64,000 bases of DNA, taken from positions 60,547 to 124,546 of the forward strand of contig JACJWX010000007.1 of the NCBI GenBank assembly GCA_020636905.1, read 5' to 3'. Under the pieces are notes generated by a model that saw nothing but the letters and a program-made list of their open reading frames with translations, searched no databases and had not been told where the DNA came from. The translations under genes and the position numbers were made by a program. The stretch is from Actinomycetota bacterium (GTDB taxonomy: Bacteria; Actinomycetota; Thermoleophilia; Miltoncostaeales; Miltoncostaeaceae). This document shows positions 24,933-34,114 of this stretch, in pieces (positions within the stretch are counted from its first letter, which is position 1; each line of letters starts with the position of its first letter).

Positions 24933-26017
24933 CAGGCTCCCATCGTCTCGATGATGGCGTCCGCGACCTCGGACGTGCCGACCGCCGTGGGGTCATCACG
25001 GTGCGGCTTCATGTCGTAGGTGACGCGCTCGCCCGCACGAATCACCTCGGCGATGGCGTTTTCCATCTTCTCCGCGGCCTCGTGCTCCTTCAGGTACTTC
25101 AACATCATGACCCCCGACAGCATCATGGCCATGGGGTTCACTTTGTTCAGCCCAGCGTACTTCGGCGCGGAGCCGTGCGTGGGCTCGAACAGGGCGGCGT
25201 TTGTCCCGATGTTGGCACCCGGAGCGACCCCGAGGCCACCCACCAGGCCGGCGCCCAGGTCCGACAGCACGTCGCCGTAGAGGTTCGGGAGGACGAGCAC
25301 GTCGTACAGCTCGGGCTTCTGGACGAGCTGCATGCACATGTTGTCGACGATCCGCTCTTCGAACTCGATGTCGCTGTACTGCTTGGACACCTCTTCGGCG
25401 ACCGCGAGCCACAGGCCATCGGTGTACTTCATGATGTTGGCCTTGTGGACGGCCGTGACCTTCTTGCGGCCGTTCTCGCGGGCGTACTCGAACGCGTACT
25501 TGAAGATGCGCTCAGTGGCCTCGACGGAGATGGGCTTGATGGAGATCCCCGTGCCCTCACCGAAGTGCGCGTCGGGGCGGGTCTCCTTGATGAACTCCAT
25601 GAGGCGGGCCGTGTCCTCCTGGCCCTTCTCGTATTCGATGCCGGCGTAGAGGTCCTCGGTGTTCTCGCGGACGATCACGAGATCGATGTCCTCGTACCGG
25701 CTGCGTACGCCCTCGTAGCTCTTGCACGGACGTAGACATGCATAGAGGCTGCACACCTTGCGCAGCGCCACGTTGACGCTCCGGAACCCGGTGCCCACCG
25801 GCGTGGTGATGGGGCCCTTGATGCCGACCTTGTTGGTGAGAATCGACTGAATCGTCGCTTCAGGAAGGGGGGTTCCCGCCTCTTCCATGATGTCGACGCC
25901 GGCCTGCTGGATGTCCCAGTCGAACTCGACCCCGGTCGCATCGAGAACGCGCTTGGTCGCCTCGGCGATCTCCGGTCCGGTGCCGTCGCCGGGAATGAAC
26001 GTGACGCGATGAGCCAC
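24932..26017 (-). CDS. icd: Isocitrate dehydrogenase (isocitrate/isopropylmalate dehydrogenase family)
   Basis: Oxidative decarboxylation of isocitrate to 2-oxoglutarate; 361 residues. It has FIPGDGTGPEIAEAT at the start, TTPVGTGFRSVNVALRK near residue 75, RENTEDLYAGIEYEKG near 120, the metal-site NLYGDVLSDLGAGLVGGLGVAPG near 260, and FEPTHGSAPKYAG near 295. The Lys-Tyr after HGSAP and the later TYD match residues that contact NADP in E. coli Icd, so NADP is likely. Small relatives using NAD or homoisocitrate cannot be fully excluded. The GTG at 26017 has AAGGA about 9 nt upstream. It is divergent from sdhA. Confidence 0.9.
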   Translation of the reverse strand: MAHRVTFIPGDGTGPEIAEATKRVLDATGVEFDWDIQQAGVDIMEEAGTPLPEATIQSILTNKVGIKGPITTPVGTGFRSVNVALRKVCSLYACLRPCKSYEGVRSRYEDIDLVIVRENTEDLYAGIEYEKGQEDTARLMEFIKETRPDAHFGEGTGISIKPISVEATERIFKYAFEYARENGRKKVTAVHKANIMKYTDGLWLAVAEEVSKQYSDIEFEERIVDNMCMQLVQKPELYDVLVLPNLYGDVLSDLGAGLVGGLGVAPGANIGTNAALFEPTHGSAPKYAGLNKVNPMAMMLSGVMMLKYLKEHEAAEKMENAIAEVIRAGERVTYDMKPHRDDPTAVGTSEVADAIIETMGA

Positions 26018-26290
26018 TGAAATCCGTCCTTCTGGTGGCAAGGTTATTCGCGGCCGTCGTCTCAGGGCACTCACGATTGGCCCGGACCGGCCGCGCGGAC
26101 CGGCCGAGTATACCCACCCCGCCTGGGCCCGCCGCCCGTGCGGACCGCCTGGAACGGGGGCACCGCCCGGGACCCCGTTTGCCCGTCCCGGGTGGGGTCG
26201 GATGTCCCGCACCGATCCGGTTTGGGTACGGTAGATTGCAGCGTCGGTAGCACGACCATTTCCACTACTCAGCACGCGGGGGGCGGAAGT

Positions 26291-27982
26291 TTGCACACCC
26301 ATGACGTTGTCGTCGTCGGGGCCGGCCTGGCGGGGATGCGTGCGGCGATCGCCGCACACGAGGCAGGCGTAGACGTCGCCCTCGTGACCAAGGTCCATCC
26401 GGTACGCAGTCATTCAGGCGCGGCCCAGGGCGGCATCAACGCCGCACTCGGGAACGCCACCGATGACAGCACGGAGAACCACACCTTCGACACCGTGAAG
26501 GGCTCCGACTACCTGGGCGACCAGGACGCCATCGAGATCCTCTGCAGCGACGCTCCCGGAGAGATCATCCAGCTCGAGCACTGGGGCGCGGTGTTCTCCC
26601 GTCACGAGACCACCGGCAAGATCGCCCAGCGTCCATTCGGTGGCGCGGGCTTCCCGCGCACCTGTTACGCCGCCGACCTCACGGGCCTCGTCATCCTCCA
26701 CACGCTCTACACCGTGTGCGTGAAGTACGAGATCCCGACCTACGAGGAGTACTTCGTCACCGACCTCATCCCGGATGACGAGGGCGGCTGCACCGGCGTC
26801 GTCGCCTACGACATGGTCCACGGGACCATGGAGACCATCGGGGCCAAGTCGGTCGTGCTCGCCACCGGCGGCGCCGGCCGTGTCTACCGTCCGTCCACGA
26901 ACGCGCACAGCTCCACCGGAGACGGGATGAGCCTGGCGCTCCGCCATGGTGTGCCGCTCAAGGACATGGAGTTCATGCAGTTCCATCCCACCACCCTGAG
27001 CCCGAGCGGTGTGCTCGTGACCGAGGGTGCCCGGGGCGAGGGCGGGATGCTCTTCAACTCCGAGGGCGAGCGCTTCATGAGCAAGTACGCGCCCAACAAG
27101 CTCGAGCTCGCCTCCCGCGACGTGGTGTCGCGCGCCGAGGCCACCGAGATCCTCGAGGGACGCGGGGTCAACGGTTGCGTGCTGCTCGACCTGACGCACC
27201 TCGGCAAGGACAAGATCATGGAGCGGCTGCCGCAGATCCGCGAGCTCTCCATGGCGTTCGCCGGCGTCGATCCCATCGACGCCCCCATCCCGATCAAGCC
27301 GGGTGCGCACTACCACATGGGTGGCGTGCACGTGGACTCGTGGGGCGCCGCTCCGCACATGCCGGGGCTCTTCGCCGCCGGCGAATGTGCCTGCGTGTCG
27401 GTCCACGGCGCGAACCGCCTGGGCGGCAATTCGCTGCTCGAGGCGGTCGTCTTCGGTGCCCGCACCGGCAGGGCCGCGGCCGGTTACGCGCAGGAGGTCA
27501 ACGGCAAGGGCAGTCAGGCGCGGCCCGAGCATGCGGTCGCGGCGGAAGCCGAGATCCGCGCGCTGCTCGAGCGCGAGAAGGGTCCCAAGCAGCACGAGAT
27601 CCGCGACGAGCTCGCCGACGTCATGCAGGACCAGGTCGGCGTGTTCCGCAACGGTGACGATCTCGCCGCCGCCCGCCAGAAGGTCGGCGAACTGCGCGAT
27701 CGATTCCAGAACGTGGTTGTCGATGACAAGGGCAGCACGTTCAACCAGTCGCTCATCCACACGCTCGAGACCGGGTACCTCCTCGAACTCGCCGACTGCA
27801 TGGTGACCGCCGCGGTCAACCGCACCGAGAGCCGAGGCGCCCACTCGCGCACGGACTTCCCGGACCGGGATGACGAGAACTGGATGAAGCACTCGCTGTC
27901 CTACCTCGAGGACGGCAACATCCGCCTCGACTACTCCGAGGTCACGATGACCAAGTACGAGCCCCAGGTGAGGACCTACTGA
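26291..27982 (+). CDS. sdhA: Succinate dehydrogenase flavoprotein subunit
   Basis: FAD subunit oxidising succinate to fumarate; 563 residues. It has the FAD loop VVVGAGLAGMRAAIAAHEAG at about residues 7-26 and RSHSGAAQGG with the histidine that usually binds FAD covalently. The active-site HPTTLSPSGVLVTEGARGEGG is near 240, and HYHMGGVHVD and ANRLGGNSLLEAVVFG follow. I chose the TTG at 26291, preceded by a GGGGGG-type site, because the fold begins right there; the frame is open back to 26138. It opens the sdhA-sdhB-sdhE operon, and no SdhC/SdhD membrane-anchor genes follow. Confidence 0.95.
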   Translation: MHTHDVVVVGAGLAGMRAAIAAHEAGVDVALVTKVHPVRSHSGAAQGGINAALGNATDDSTENHTFDTVKGSDYLGDQDAIEILCSDAPGEIIQLEHWGAVFSRHETTGKIAQRPFGGAGFPRTCYAADLTGLVILHTLYTVCVKYEIPTYEEYFVTDLIPDDEGGCTGVVAYDMVHGTMETIGAKSVVLATGGAGRVYRPSTNAHSSTGDGMSLALRHGVPLKDMEFMQFHPTTLSPSGVLVTEGARGEGGMLFNSEGERFMSKYAPNKLELASRDVVSRAEATEILEGRGVNGCVLLDLTHLGKDKIMERLPQIRELSMAFAGVDPIDAPIPIKPGAHYHMGGVHVDSWGAAPHMPGLFAAGECACVSVHGANRLGGNSLLEAVVFGARTGRAAAGYAQEVNGKGSQARPEHAVAAEAEIRALLEREKGPKQHEIRDELADVMQDQVGVFRNGDDLAAARQKVGELRDRFQNVVVDDKGSTFNQSLIHTLETGYLLELADCMVTAAVNRTESRGAHSRTDFPDRDDENWMKHSLSYLEDGNIRLDYSEVTMTKYEPQVRTY

Positions 27983-28932
27983 TGCCCACGTCCACGTTTG
28001 ACATCTTCCGGTACCAGCCCGACACCGGTCCCGAGCACTTCCGGCAGACGTACGAGCTGGAACACGACGCCGACCTCACCCTGCTCGACGCGGTCCTGCG
28101 TCTGCAGAACGAGCAGGACGGCACGCTCGCGGTCCGGTATTCATGCCGCTCGGCGATCTGCGGGTCGTGCGCCTGCCGCGCCGACGGCAAGACCGTCCTG
28201 GCCTGCATGTCCCAGGTCGAGGACCTCAAGGCCCAGAACGGCGGACAGCCGATCAAGGTCGACCCGATCGGCAACTTCGAGCCGCTCAAGGACCTCATCG
28301 TCGACATGGACCCCTTCTGGGAGAAGTTCAAGTCGGTGAAGCCCTACCTGGTGCCTGACGGTCCGGCGCCCGAGAAGGAGCGCATCGTCTCCAAGGAAGC
28401 GATGCAGAAGATCTACAACGAGAGCAAGTGCATTCTCTGCGCAGCCTGCTACTCGGAGTGCAACTCGCTCGCCGCCGACGCCGACTACGTCGGTCCGGCC
28501 GCGCTCGCCTGGGGCTACCGGTTCGCCGCCGACGAGCGTGACGGCCAGCGCACCGCCCGCGCGAAGCTCTACTCGGGTGAGCACGGGGTCTGGGACTGCA
28601 CCCGCTGCATGTACTGCAACGAGCGCTGCCCCAAGGGTGTCGATCCTCGCGACGCCATCGAGAAGCTCGGTGGGATCGCCTTCAACGAAGGCGTCAGCTG
28701 GGCCGACGCGGGTGCGCGTCACGCCAAGGCGTTCCTCATCTCGATGCGGACCGGCGGCAAACTCAACGAAACGCTGCTGGTGCCGTTCACCAATCCGATC
28801 AAGTCGCAGCTGGACCTCCCGTTCGCGCTTCGGATGCTTTCGAAGGGCAAGGCGCCGTCACCGATCCCGCACCGCATCAAGAAGCTCGACGAGGTCAAGA
28901 AGCTCATGAAGAACGTGAAGGAGACGATTTAG
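27982..28932 (+). CDS. sdhB: Succinate dehydrogenase iron-sulfur subunit
   Basis: Electron-transfer subunit of 316 residues, longer than classic SdhB (about 240-260). The [2Fe-2S] motif is CRSAICGSCACRADG near residue 54. Two further clusters are given by CILCAACYSECNS near 152 and CTRCMYCNERCPKG near 208. The extra C-terminal 80 residues are basic and helical and may contact SdhE. The ATG overlaps the sdhA stop. Electrons go from FAD through these clusters toward quinone or SdhE. Confidence 0.95.
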   Translation: MPTSTFDIFRYQPDTGPEHFRQTYELEHDADLTLLDAVLRLQNEQDGTLAVRYSCRSAICGSCACRADGKTVLACMSQVEDLKAQNGGQPIKVDPIGNFEPLKDLIVDMDPFWEKFKSVKPYLVPDGPAPEKERIVSKEAMQKIYNESKCILCAACYSECNSLAADADYVGPAALAWGYRFAADERDGQRTARAKLYSGEHGVWDCTRCMYCNERCPKGVDPRDAIEKLGGIAFNEGVSWADAGARHAKAFLISMRTGGKLNETLLVPFTNPIKSQLDLPFALRMLSKGKAPSPIPHRIKKLDEVKKLMKNVKETI

Positions 28933-29816
28933 TGGCCCGCCAGTTCGCCTACTACCCCGGGTGCGTCGCCGAGTTCAGCTCCAAGGAGCTCAATCGCACC
29001 ACCAAGGCGTTGGCGCCCATGCTCGACATCGAGCTCCTGCCAATGCCCGCCGCAACGTGCTGTGGCGCCGGTGACATCGCCGAGGCCAAGCCGAATCTGT
29101 ACCTGACGCTCAACGTCCGCATCCTCTCGCAGGCCGAGGAGATGGGCGTCGACATCATGACCATCTGCAACGTGTGCACGCTGAACCTCCGGCGCGCCAA
29201 CAAGCTGGTCAAGGACGACCCGCGTCTGCTCGAGGCGGTCAACGAGGAGCTGGTGAAGGCCGGCGCCCGCCCGTACGAGGGCACCCGCGAGGTCACCCAC
29301 CTGCTCTGGTTCCTCGCCACCGAGGAGGGGCTCTCCCTCCTCGAGAAGCAGGGGCCCAAGGGTCTCAAGGGGCTGCGGGTTGCGCCGTACTACGGCTGCC
29401 AGCTGCTGCGTCCCTCGTCGGTCATGGGCTTCGAGGATCCCGACCAGCCCCAGTCGCTCGAGCGTCTCATCCGCGCGCTCGGCGGCGAGGTCGCCGACTA
29501 CGAAGCCAAGAGCAAGTGCTGCGGCTTCCCGATCCTGCTGGCTCGCGAGGCGGTGGCGCTCAAGGAATCGCACGTGGCGCTGTCGCAGGCCCGCGACTCC
29601 GGCGCGGACTGCATGGTCACGCCCTGCCCGCTCTGCCACCTGGCCATGGACGCCTACCAGCGCAAGGCCGAGGCGGCGAACGCCACCGAGTACAACATGC
29701 CGGTGCTCCACCTGCCGCAGCTCATCGGGCTGGGCCTGGGCATCGACACCAGCATCATGGAGTTCAAGCGCCACATGGTGCCGGTGAACAACGTGCTGGA
29801 GGTCGTCGGCAGCTAG
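28932..29816 (+). CDS. sdhE: Type-E succinate dehydrogenase subunit SdhE (HdrB-like, CCG domains)
   Basis: Protein of 294 residues resembling heterodisulfide reductase subunit B. It carries two cysteine-rich CCG units: YYPGC, then TCCGAGD, then CNVC in the first half; YYGCQLL, then KCCGFP, then CPLCH in the second. In type-E succinate:quinone reductases this subunit replaces the membrane anchors SdhC/D and is thought to bind the complex to the membrane and pass electrons to quinone. The GTG at 28932 overlaps the sdhB stop. No SdhF gene follows. The symbol follows type-E naming and is unrelated to the flavinylation factor SdhE. Confidence 0.9.
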   Translation: MARQFAYYPGCVAEFSSKELNRTTKALAPMLDIELLPMPAATCCGAGDIAEAKPNLYLTLNVRILSQAEEMGVDIMTICNVCTLNLRRANKLVKDDPRLLEAVNEELVKAGARPYEGTREVTHLLWFLATEEGLSLLEKQGPKGLKGLRVAPYYGCQLLRPSSVMGFEDPDQPQSLERLIRALGGEVADYEAKSKCCGFPILLAREAVALKESHVALSQARDSGADCMVTPCPLCHLAMDAYQRKAEAANATEYNMPVLHLPQLIGLGLGIDTSIMEFKRHMVPVNNVLEVVGS

Positions 29817-29840
29817 CGCCGTCGGCACGCGGGGTTCGTC

Positions 29841-29867
29841 CTGAGGCCGCCCATCGGGCGGCCTCAG
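29841..29867 (+). terminator. Rho-independent terminator of the sdh operon
   Basis: Perfect 12-bp stem (29841-29852 with 29856-29867), 3-nt loop, followed by a short T-run at 29871-29873. It starts 25 nt after the sdhE stop. Confidence 0.8.
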
Positions 29868-29912
29868 GCGTTTCTGGAGACGACGGCGGGCCATCCGTGG
29901 CAAGATCAGGTC

Positions 29913-30527
29913 GTGACTCGGGTGCAGGCACTGGTTGGCTCCTCCAGGGATCAGGTTCCGCACTGCTGTGTGGACTGCGTCTTCTGGCAGCGGCGCGACG
30001 TCGTCGCGGACCCGGGTGCGAAGGCGGACTGGGCTCGCGATATCGAGGACGAGTTCGGCGCCTGGGGCCGCGTGATCCACGACGGCGCTGACGCACGGGG
30101 CCTCGTGCAGTACGGGCCGTCGCGGTACTTCGCGAATGCCTGGGCGCTTCCCGCGGGACCCCCGGACCGGCGCTCGGTGTTGATCACGTGCGCGTACGTC
30201 TGTTCTGACGACCCGCGGGGAATCGTCGAACGGCTGCTCCTCGAAGCGCTGGCCGACGTGCAGGCGAGAGGGCTTGGCCTCGTCGAGGCGTTCGCGCTGG
30301 AACCCTCCGCGCCTCAGGACTCGTCGACCTGCCGCGAGCACCACCACACGCTCTTCGACGCGGAGGTGCTCCGACGGCTGGGATTCCACGCGGTGCGGTC
30401 GGTCGGCGCGGTGAGCCTGATGCGACTGCAGCTCGACGCGGCCATTCCCGTGGAACACCAGGCGCGCATCCGTCGGCTGCTGCGGCACGTCCGCCCATCG
30501 CCGGTGGTGCGCCCGGAGCCCGTGTGA
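29913..30527 (+). CDS. GNAT-like acetyltransferase
   Basis: Protein of 204 residues that looks like a GNAT acetyltransferase type common in Actinomycetota. It has an N-terminal cysteine cluster (PHCCVDCVFWQ), a first beta half (ADARGLVQYGPSRYFANA, then SVLITCAYVCSDD), a helix RGIVERLLLEALADVQARGLGLVEAFAL, and a late EVLRRLGFHAVRS motif. The acetyl-CoA loop is not the textbook one, so activity is uncertain. The cysteine pair may bind a metal. The GTG start has no strong ribosome site. Its stop overlaps the next gene by GTGA. Confidence 0.7.
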   Translation: MTRVQALVGSSRDQVPHCCVDCVFWQRRDVVADPGAKADWARDIEDEFGAWGRVIHDGADARGLVQYGPSRYFANAWALPAGPPDRRSVLITCAYVCSDDPRGIVERLLLEALADVQARGLGLVEAFALEPSAPQDSSTCREHHHTLFDAEVLRRLGFHAVRSVGAVSLMRLQLDAAIPVEHQARIRRLLRHVRPSPVVRPEPV

Positions 30528-31630
30528 GATCCGCAGCATGGCTTGCGCTGGTGGCCGTGATCGTCGCCGTCCTGGCCGGCGGCGCACCGACGGCCCGAGG
30601 TGCGGTGTCCGACGAGGCGGAACTCGTCCAGGCGCTCAGCGTGCGCGACGTCTATGCGAGCCGGTCGGCGCTCGGCACGCTGGCTCCGGTGGTCGAGGAC
30701 CGCCTGGCACTCCGGGCCCTCGAGCTGGCCGAGCGCTCACAGCCGGTGAAGCTGGGCATTGTGTCGAGTTTCGGGGGAGAGGATCCCTTCGCCTTCGCCG
30801 ATCGGGTCCGGAACGACCTGGACTTCGACGGCACGGTCCTCGTCACCACCCCACACGGCGCCGTCGGTGCGTCCGGACCGCGCTCGCCCGGGTCGGTTCA
30901 GGGGGCGTTCAAGGCGCGCGACGTGGACAACATCGCCAGCGCGACCCAGCGTCTCATCACCGCCGCGGGCCTGGCGGTGCCGCCCCCGCCCGATCCGGAT
31001 CCGGCGCCCCGCGGCCTGCTCACCCTGGTCGGCCTGACCATCCTTGGCGGGATCTGGGCGGTCACCTGGGGTCTCCGGCGCGAACAGCGGCGTGCGCGGG
31101 CGGTGGTCGCCGACCGGCGGGCACTGCTCCGCCTGGCCTTCGACGGCCTGGAGGGCCAGCTCGCCGCCACGGTTGGACGCGCGGACCTCACCGGCGCCGA
31201 GATGGACGCCGCCCAGCGCTACCTGGATTCCGGGCGGGAGGCGGCCCGCCTGGGGCGCAGCGAAGACATGGCGGAGGCCGCGCACAAGCTCAACCGGGGC
31301 TGCCGGATCGTGTTCGGTGACGACGCTCCCGCCGTCGCGAACCGACTGTTCGCCGGGCTGTGCGCCGTGGACCCCTCCCACGGCTCGGCAATGGGGCTCT
31401 CGCGCATTCCGGGGCGCGAGCTCCCCGCGCCGGTTTGCGACGCGTGCCGCGCTCGCGTCGACTCCGGCGATCCCCCAACCCGCCGCACCGTCCCCCTCGA
31501 CGGCCGACCGGTGATCTGGGACGACATCCCCGTCGAGATGCTGCTCACCCTGGCGGGACTGGACGCCGAGCCGCCCCCGGATGATCTCCCGCCGAGCCAG
31601 GCGCCGCCGAGCACCTCGGCGACATCCTGA
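30524..31630 (+). CDS. Membrane protein with TPM-like extracytoplasmic domain
   Basis: Protein of 368 residues. An N-terminal signal segment (WLALVAVIVAVLAGGAPTARG) precedes an exported domain (about 28-150; VKLGIVSSFGGEDPFAFADRVRN and TVLVTTPHGAVGA) that resembles TPM-type domains. One membrane segment follows (LLTLVGLTILGGIWAVTWGL, about 165-185), then a cytoplasmic helical part with a CDACRAR cysteine pair near 307 and a Pro-rich tail. The function is unknown. The GTG start overlaps the upstream stop, so it is coupled to the GNAT-like gene. Confidence 0.75.
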   Translation: MRSAAWLALVAVIVAVLAGGAPTARGAVSDEAELVQALSVRDVYASRSALGTLAPVVEDRLALRALELAERSQPVKLGIVSSFGGEDPFAFADRVRNDLDFDGTVLVTTPHGAVGASGPRSPGSVQGAFKARDVDNIASATQRLITAAGLAVPPPPDPDPAPRGLLTLVGLTILGGIWAVTWGLRREQRRARAVVADRRALLRLAFDGLEGQLAATVGRADLTGAEMDAAQRYLDSGREAARLGRSEDMAEAAHKLNRGCRIVFGDDAPAVANRLFAGLCAVDPSHGSAMGLSRIPGRELPAPVCDACRARVDSGDPPTRRTVPLDGRPVIWDDIPVEMLLTLAGLDAEPPPDDLPPSQAPPSTSATS

Positions 31631-31663
31631 CCGCGGCGCGGCGGTGGGCCGGCCCGGACGGGC

Positions 31664-32686
31664 TCAGACGGTCGAGGGCGTGATCCACCCGTTGGTGACG
31701 AGCGACTCGGCGATCTGCACCGCGTTGGTCGCGGCACCCTTGCGAAGGTTGTCGCTGCTGAGCCACAGCGCGATGCCGTTCGGGTGGGAGAGGTCCTTGC
31801 GGATGCGGCCCACGAGCACCTCGTCGAGTCCCTCGGCCTCACGAGGCAGCGGGTAGACGCCGTCACCGGGCTCGTCCCGGAGCGAGATGCCCGGAGCGGC
31901 CATCAGCAGCTCACGCACGTGGGTCGCGTCGATCGGTTCGGTGGTCTCGATGTGGATCGCCTCGCTGTGCCCGTGGAACACCGGGACGCGGACGCACGTG
32001 GCGCTCACGGCCAGGTCGGGCAGGCCGAGCATCTTCTTGGTCTCGGCGATGACCTTCAGCTCCTCGTCCGAGTAGCCGTTCTCGTCGAATGGGCCGATGT
32101 GCGGCAGCACGTTGAAGGCGATGGGATGGGGGTAGACGGACGGTTCCGGCTCGTCACCGGCGAGGTTGCCGCCCGTCTGGGCGCGGAGCTCCTCGATCGC
32201 CGCGGCGCCGGTGCCGCTCACCGCCTGATAGCTGCTGACCACCACCCGCTCGAGGCCGACGGCATCGGCGATGGGCTTGAGGGCCACCACCAGCGGCGCC
32301 GCCACGCAGTTCGGGTTCGCGATGATCCCCTGGTGGGCGGGGATGGCGTCTTCGTTTACCTCCGGCACCACCAGCGGCACGTCCGGCCGCATCCGGAAGT
32401 AGGAGCTGTTGTCGATGACGACCGCCCCGGCGTCGACCGCCGCGGGAGCGAAGTCCCTGGATCGGCTCCCGCCGGCCGAGAACAGCGCGATGTCGATGCC
32501 GGCGAAGCTGTCGGTGGTCAGCTCCTGGACGGTGAACGGCTTGCCGAGGTAGTCCAGGGTACGGCCGGCGCTTCGGGCGCTCGCGAGCGGGCGAAGCTCG
32601 GTCACCGGGAATCCCCGCTCTTCCAGGACGCGGAGCATGGTGGTTCCGACGGCGCCGGTGGCGCCGACCACGGCGACGTTAAACAT
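31664..32686 (-). CDS. asd: Aspartate-semialdehyde dehydrogenase
   Basis: Reduces aspartyl phosphate to aspartate semialdehyde with NADPH, the second step toward lysine, threonine, methionine and diaminopimelate. The 340 residues have the NADP loop AVVGATGAVGTTML at 4-17, FSAGGSRSRDFAPAA near 70, and the active-site cysteine in IANPNCVAAPLV near 130. The substrate Arg and His are in CVRVPVFHGHSEAIHIE near 235. The ATG at 32686 follows GGAGGGG and overlaps the lysC stop by 8 nt, giving a lysC-asd operon. Confidence 0.97.
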   Translation of the reverse strand: MFNVAVVGATGAVGTTMLRVLEERGFPVTELRPLASARSAGRTLDYLGKPFTVQELTTDSFAGIDIALFSAGGSRSRDFAPAAVDAGAVVIDNSSYFRMRPDVPLVVPEVNEDAIPAHQGIIANPNCVAAPLVVALKPIADAVGLERVVVSSYQAVSGTGAAAIEELRAQTGGNLAGDEPEPSVYPHPIAFNVLPHIGPFDENGYSDEELKVIAETKKMLGLPDLAVSATCVRVPVFHGHSEAIHIETTEPIDATHVRELLMAAPGISLRDEPGDGVYPLPREAEGLDEVLVGRIRKDLSHPNGIALWLSSDNLRKGAATNAVQIAESLVTNGWITPSTV

Positions 32687-33908
32687 TGCCCCTCCGAACC
32701 GCTTCCGAGGTGAGATCGAAGGCATCGTGCAGTGCCCGGACCGCCCGTTCCACGTCCCGGCGGTCGATGACCGCGGTGATGCGGATGGTGGACGTGTCGA
32801 TCATCTGCATGTTGATGCCCTGGTCGGCGAGGACCCGGAACATCTTCGCGGCGATGCCCGGATTCGACTTCATCCCGGCCCCCACGAGCGTGACCTTGCC
32901 GATCTGGTCGTCCGCGCGCAGATCCTCGAATTTCAGGTCGCCCCGGATGCCCTCGACGGCCTCGATGGTGCGCTTCAGCTCATCGAGCGGAACCGTGAAC
33001 GACACGTCCGCGTGGTCGTCGGTACCGACGTTCTGGATGATGGTGTCGACGTTGATGAGGGCGTCCGCCAGCGCGGTGAAGAGCGCGGCGGCGACGCCCG
33101 GCGTGTCGGGGACCCGGGTGATGGTGACCTTGGCCTCGTCACTCTTGTGGGCGATTCCGGAGACGATGGCCTGTTCCATATCGGGTGACTCCTTGGTGAT
33201 CCAGGTTCCTTCGTCGGGGAGGAACGATGAGCGGACATGCAGCGGCACGTCGTAGTTGCGGGCGAACTCGACCGACCGCAGCGCCAGCACGCGGGAACCC
33301 GACGCGGCCATCTCGAGCATCTCTTCGTGGGTGACGCGGGGCAGTTTCACCGCGGCGGGTTCGACGCGCGGGTCGGCGGTGAACACGCCGGTGACGTCGG
33401 TGTAGATCTCGCACACGTCGGCGTCGAGCGCGGCTGCGAGGGCGACCGCGGTGGTGTCGCTTCCGCCCCGTCCGAGCGTGGTCACGTTGTGGCCGTCCAT
33501 GGACATCCCCTGAAAGCCGGCCACGAGCACGATGTTGCCCGTGTCGAGCGAGTTCCGGAGACGGTCGGCGCGGATCTCGACGATCTTCGCCTTGGTGTGC
33601 GCCGCGTCGGTCAGGATGCCGGCCTGCGACCCGGTGAACGATTCGGCTTCGTGGCCGAGATCGTGCAGGGCCATGGCCATGAGGGCGCAGGAGATGCGCT
33701 CGCCGGTGGAGAGCAGCATGTCCATCTCGCGCGGCTTCGGCGAGGGGCTGATCTCCTGGGCAAGTGCGACGAGGCCATCCGTCGTCTTGCCGCGGGCCGA
33801 GACCACGGCCACCACGTCGTCCCCGGTCTCCCGGGCCGCGGCGATACGTCCCGCGACGTTCTTGATCTTTTCCGCGTCGGCGACGGACGAGCCGCCGAAC
33901 TTCATCAC
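32679..33908 (-). CDS. lysC: Aspartate kinase
   Basis: Phosphorylates aspartate, the first step of the aspartate-family pathway. The kinase domain starts MKFGGSSVADAEKI and has GRGGSDTTAVALAAALDAD near residue 165. Two ACT regulatory domains follow (about 265-400), which usually bind lysine or threonine for feedback control. I give the GTG at 33908, the first ordinary start that keeps MKFGGSS. However, the only good ribosome site (AAGGGAG) lies 5 nt before an in-frame ATC at 33920, which would give SLRVMKFGGSS after the initiator, as in homologues. The start is therefore uncertain by 4 codons. Confidence 0.96.
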   Translation of the reverse strand: MMKFGGSSVADAEKIKNVAGRIAAARETGDDVVAVVSARGKTTDGLVALAQEISPSPKPREMDMLLSTGERISCALMAMALHDLGHEAESFTGSQAGILTDAAHTKAKIVEIRADRLRNSLDTGNIVLVAGFQGMSMDGHNVTTLGRGGSDTTAVALAAALDADVCEIYTDVTGVFTADPRVEPAAVKLPRVTHEEMLEMAASGSRVLALRSVEFARNYDVPLHVRSSFLPDEGTWITKESPDMEQAIVSGIAHKSDEAKVTITRVPDTPGVAAALFTALADALINVDTIIQNVGTDDHADVSFTVPLDELKRTIEAVEGIRGDLKFEDLRADDQIGKVTLVGAGMKSNPGIAAKMFRVLADQGINMQMIDTSTIRITAVIDRRDVERAVRALHDAFDLTSEAVRRGNV

Positions 33909-34114
33909 CCGCAGACTGATGTGGGCTCCCTTGGGTCGAACGTGTGAGCGACGCACGATTCTAGCGGTGGCCGCCGCGATGGGTCGCGAACGTCCGGTCA
34001 CGTCGATTTGGCGGTCGCCGGGCCGGGCTTCGCCTCCGCGCGGCGGCCCCGCTGGAGCGGATGCCCACCCGCTCAAGGCATTGCGAGTGGCCGCCGACAT
34101 TCTGATGGAACCAC

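Noticed and set aside
26018..26290. Promoter pair between icd and sdhA, including a TAGATT hexamer at 26232-26237
   Set aside because: The hexamer has no acceptable -35 partner at 16-19 nt, and the minus-strand candidates were equally weak, so no promoter is claimed.
28929..30587. A 552-codon minus-strand frame opposite sdhE and the GNAT-like gene
   Set aside because: It lies antisense to genes with complete metal and cluster motifs, and its composition is that of a mirror frame.
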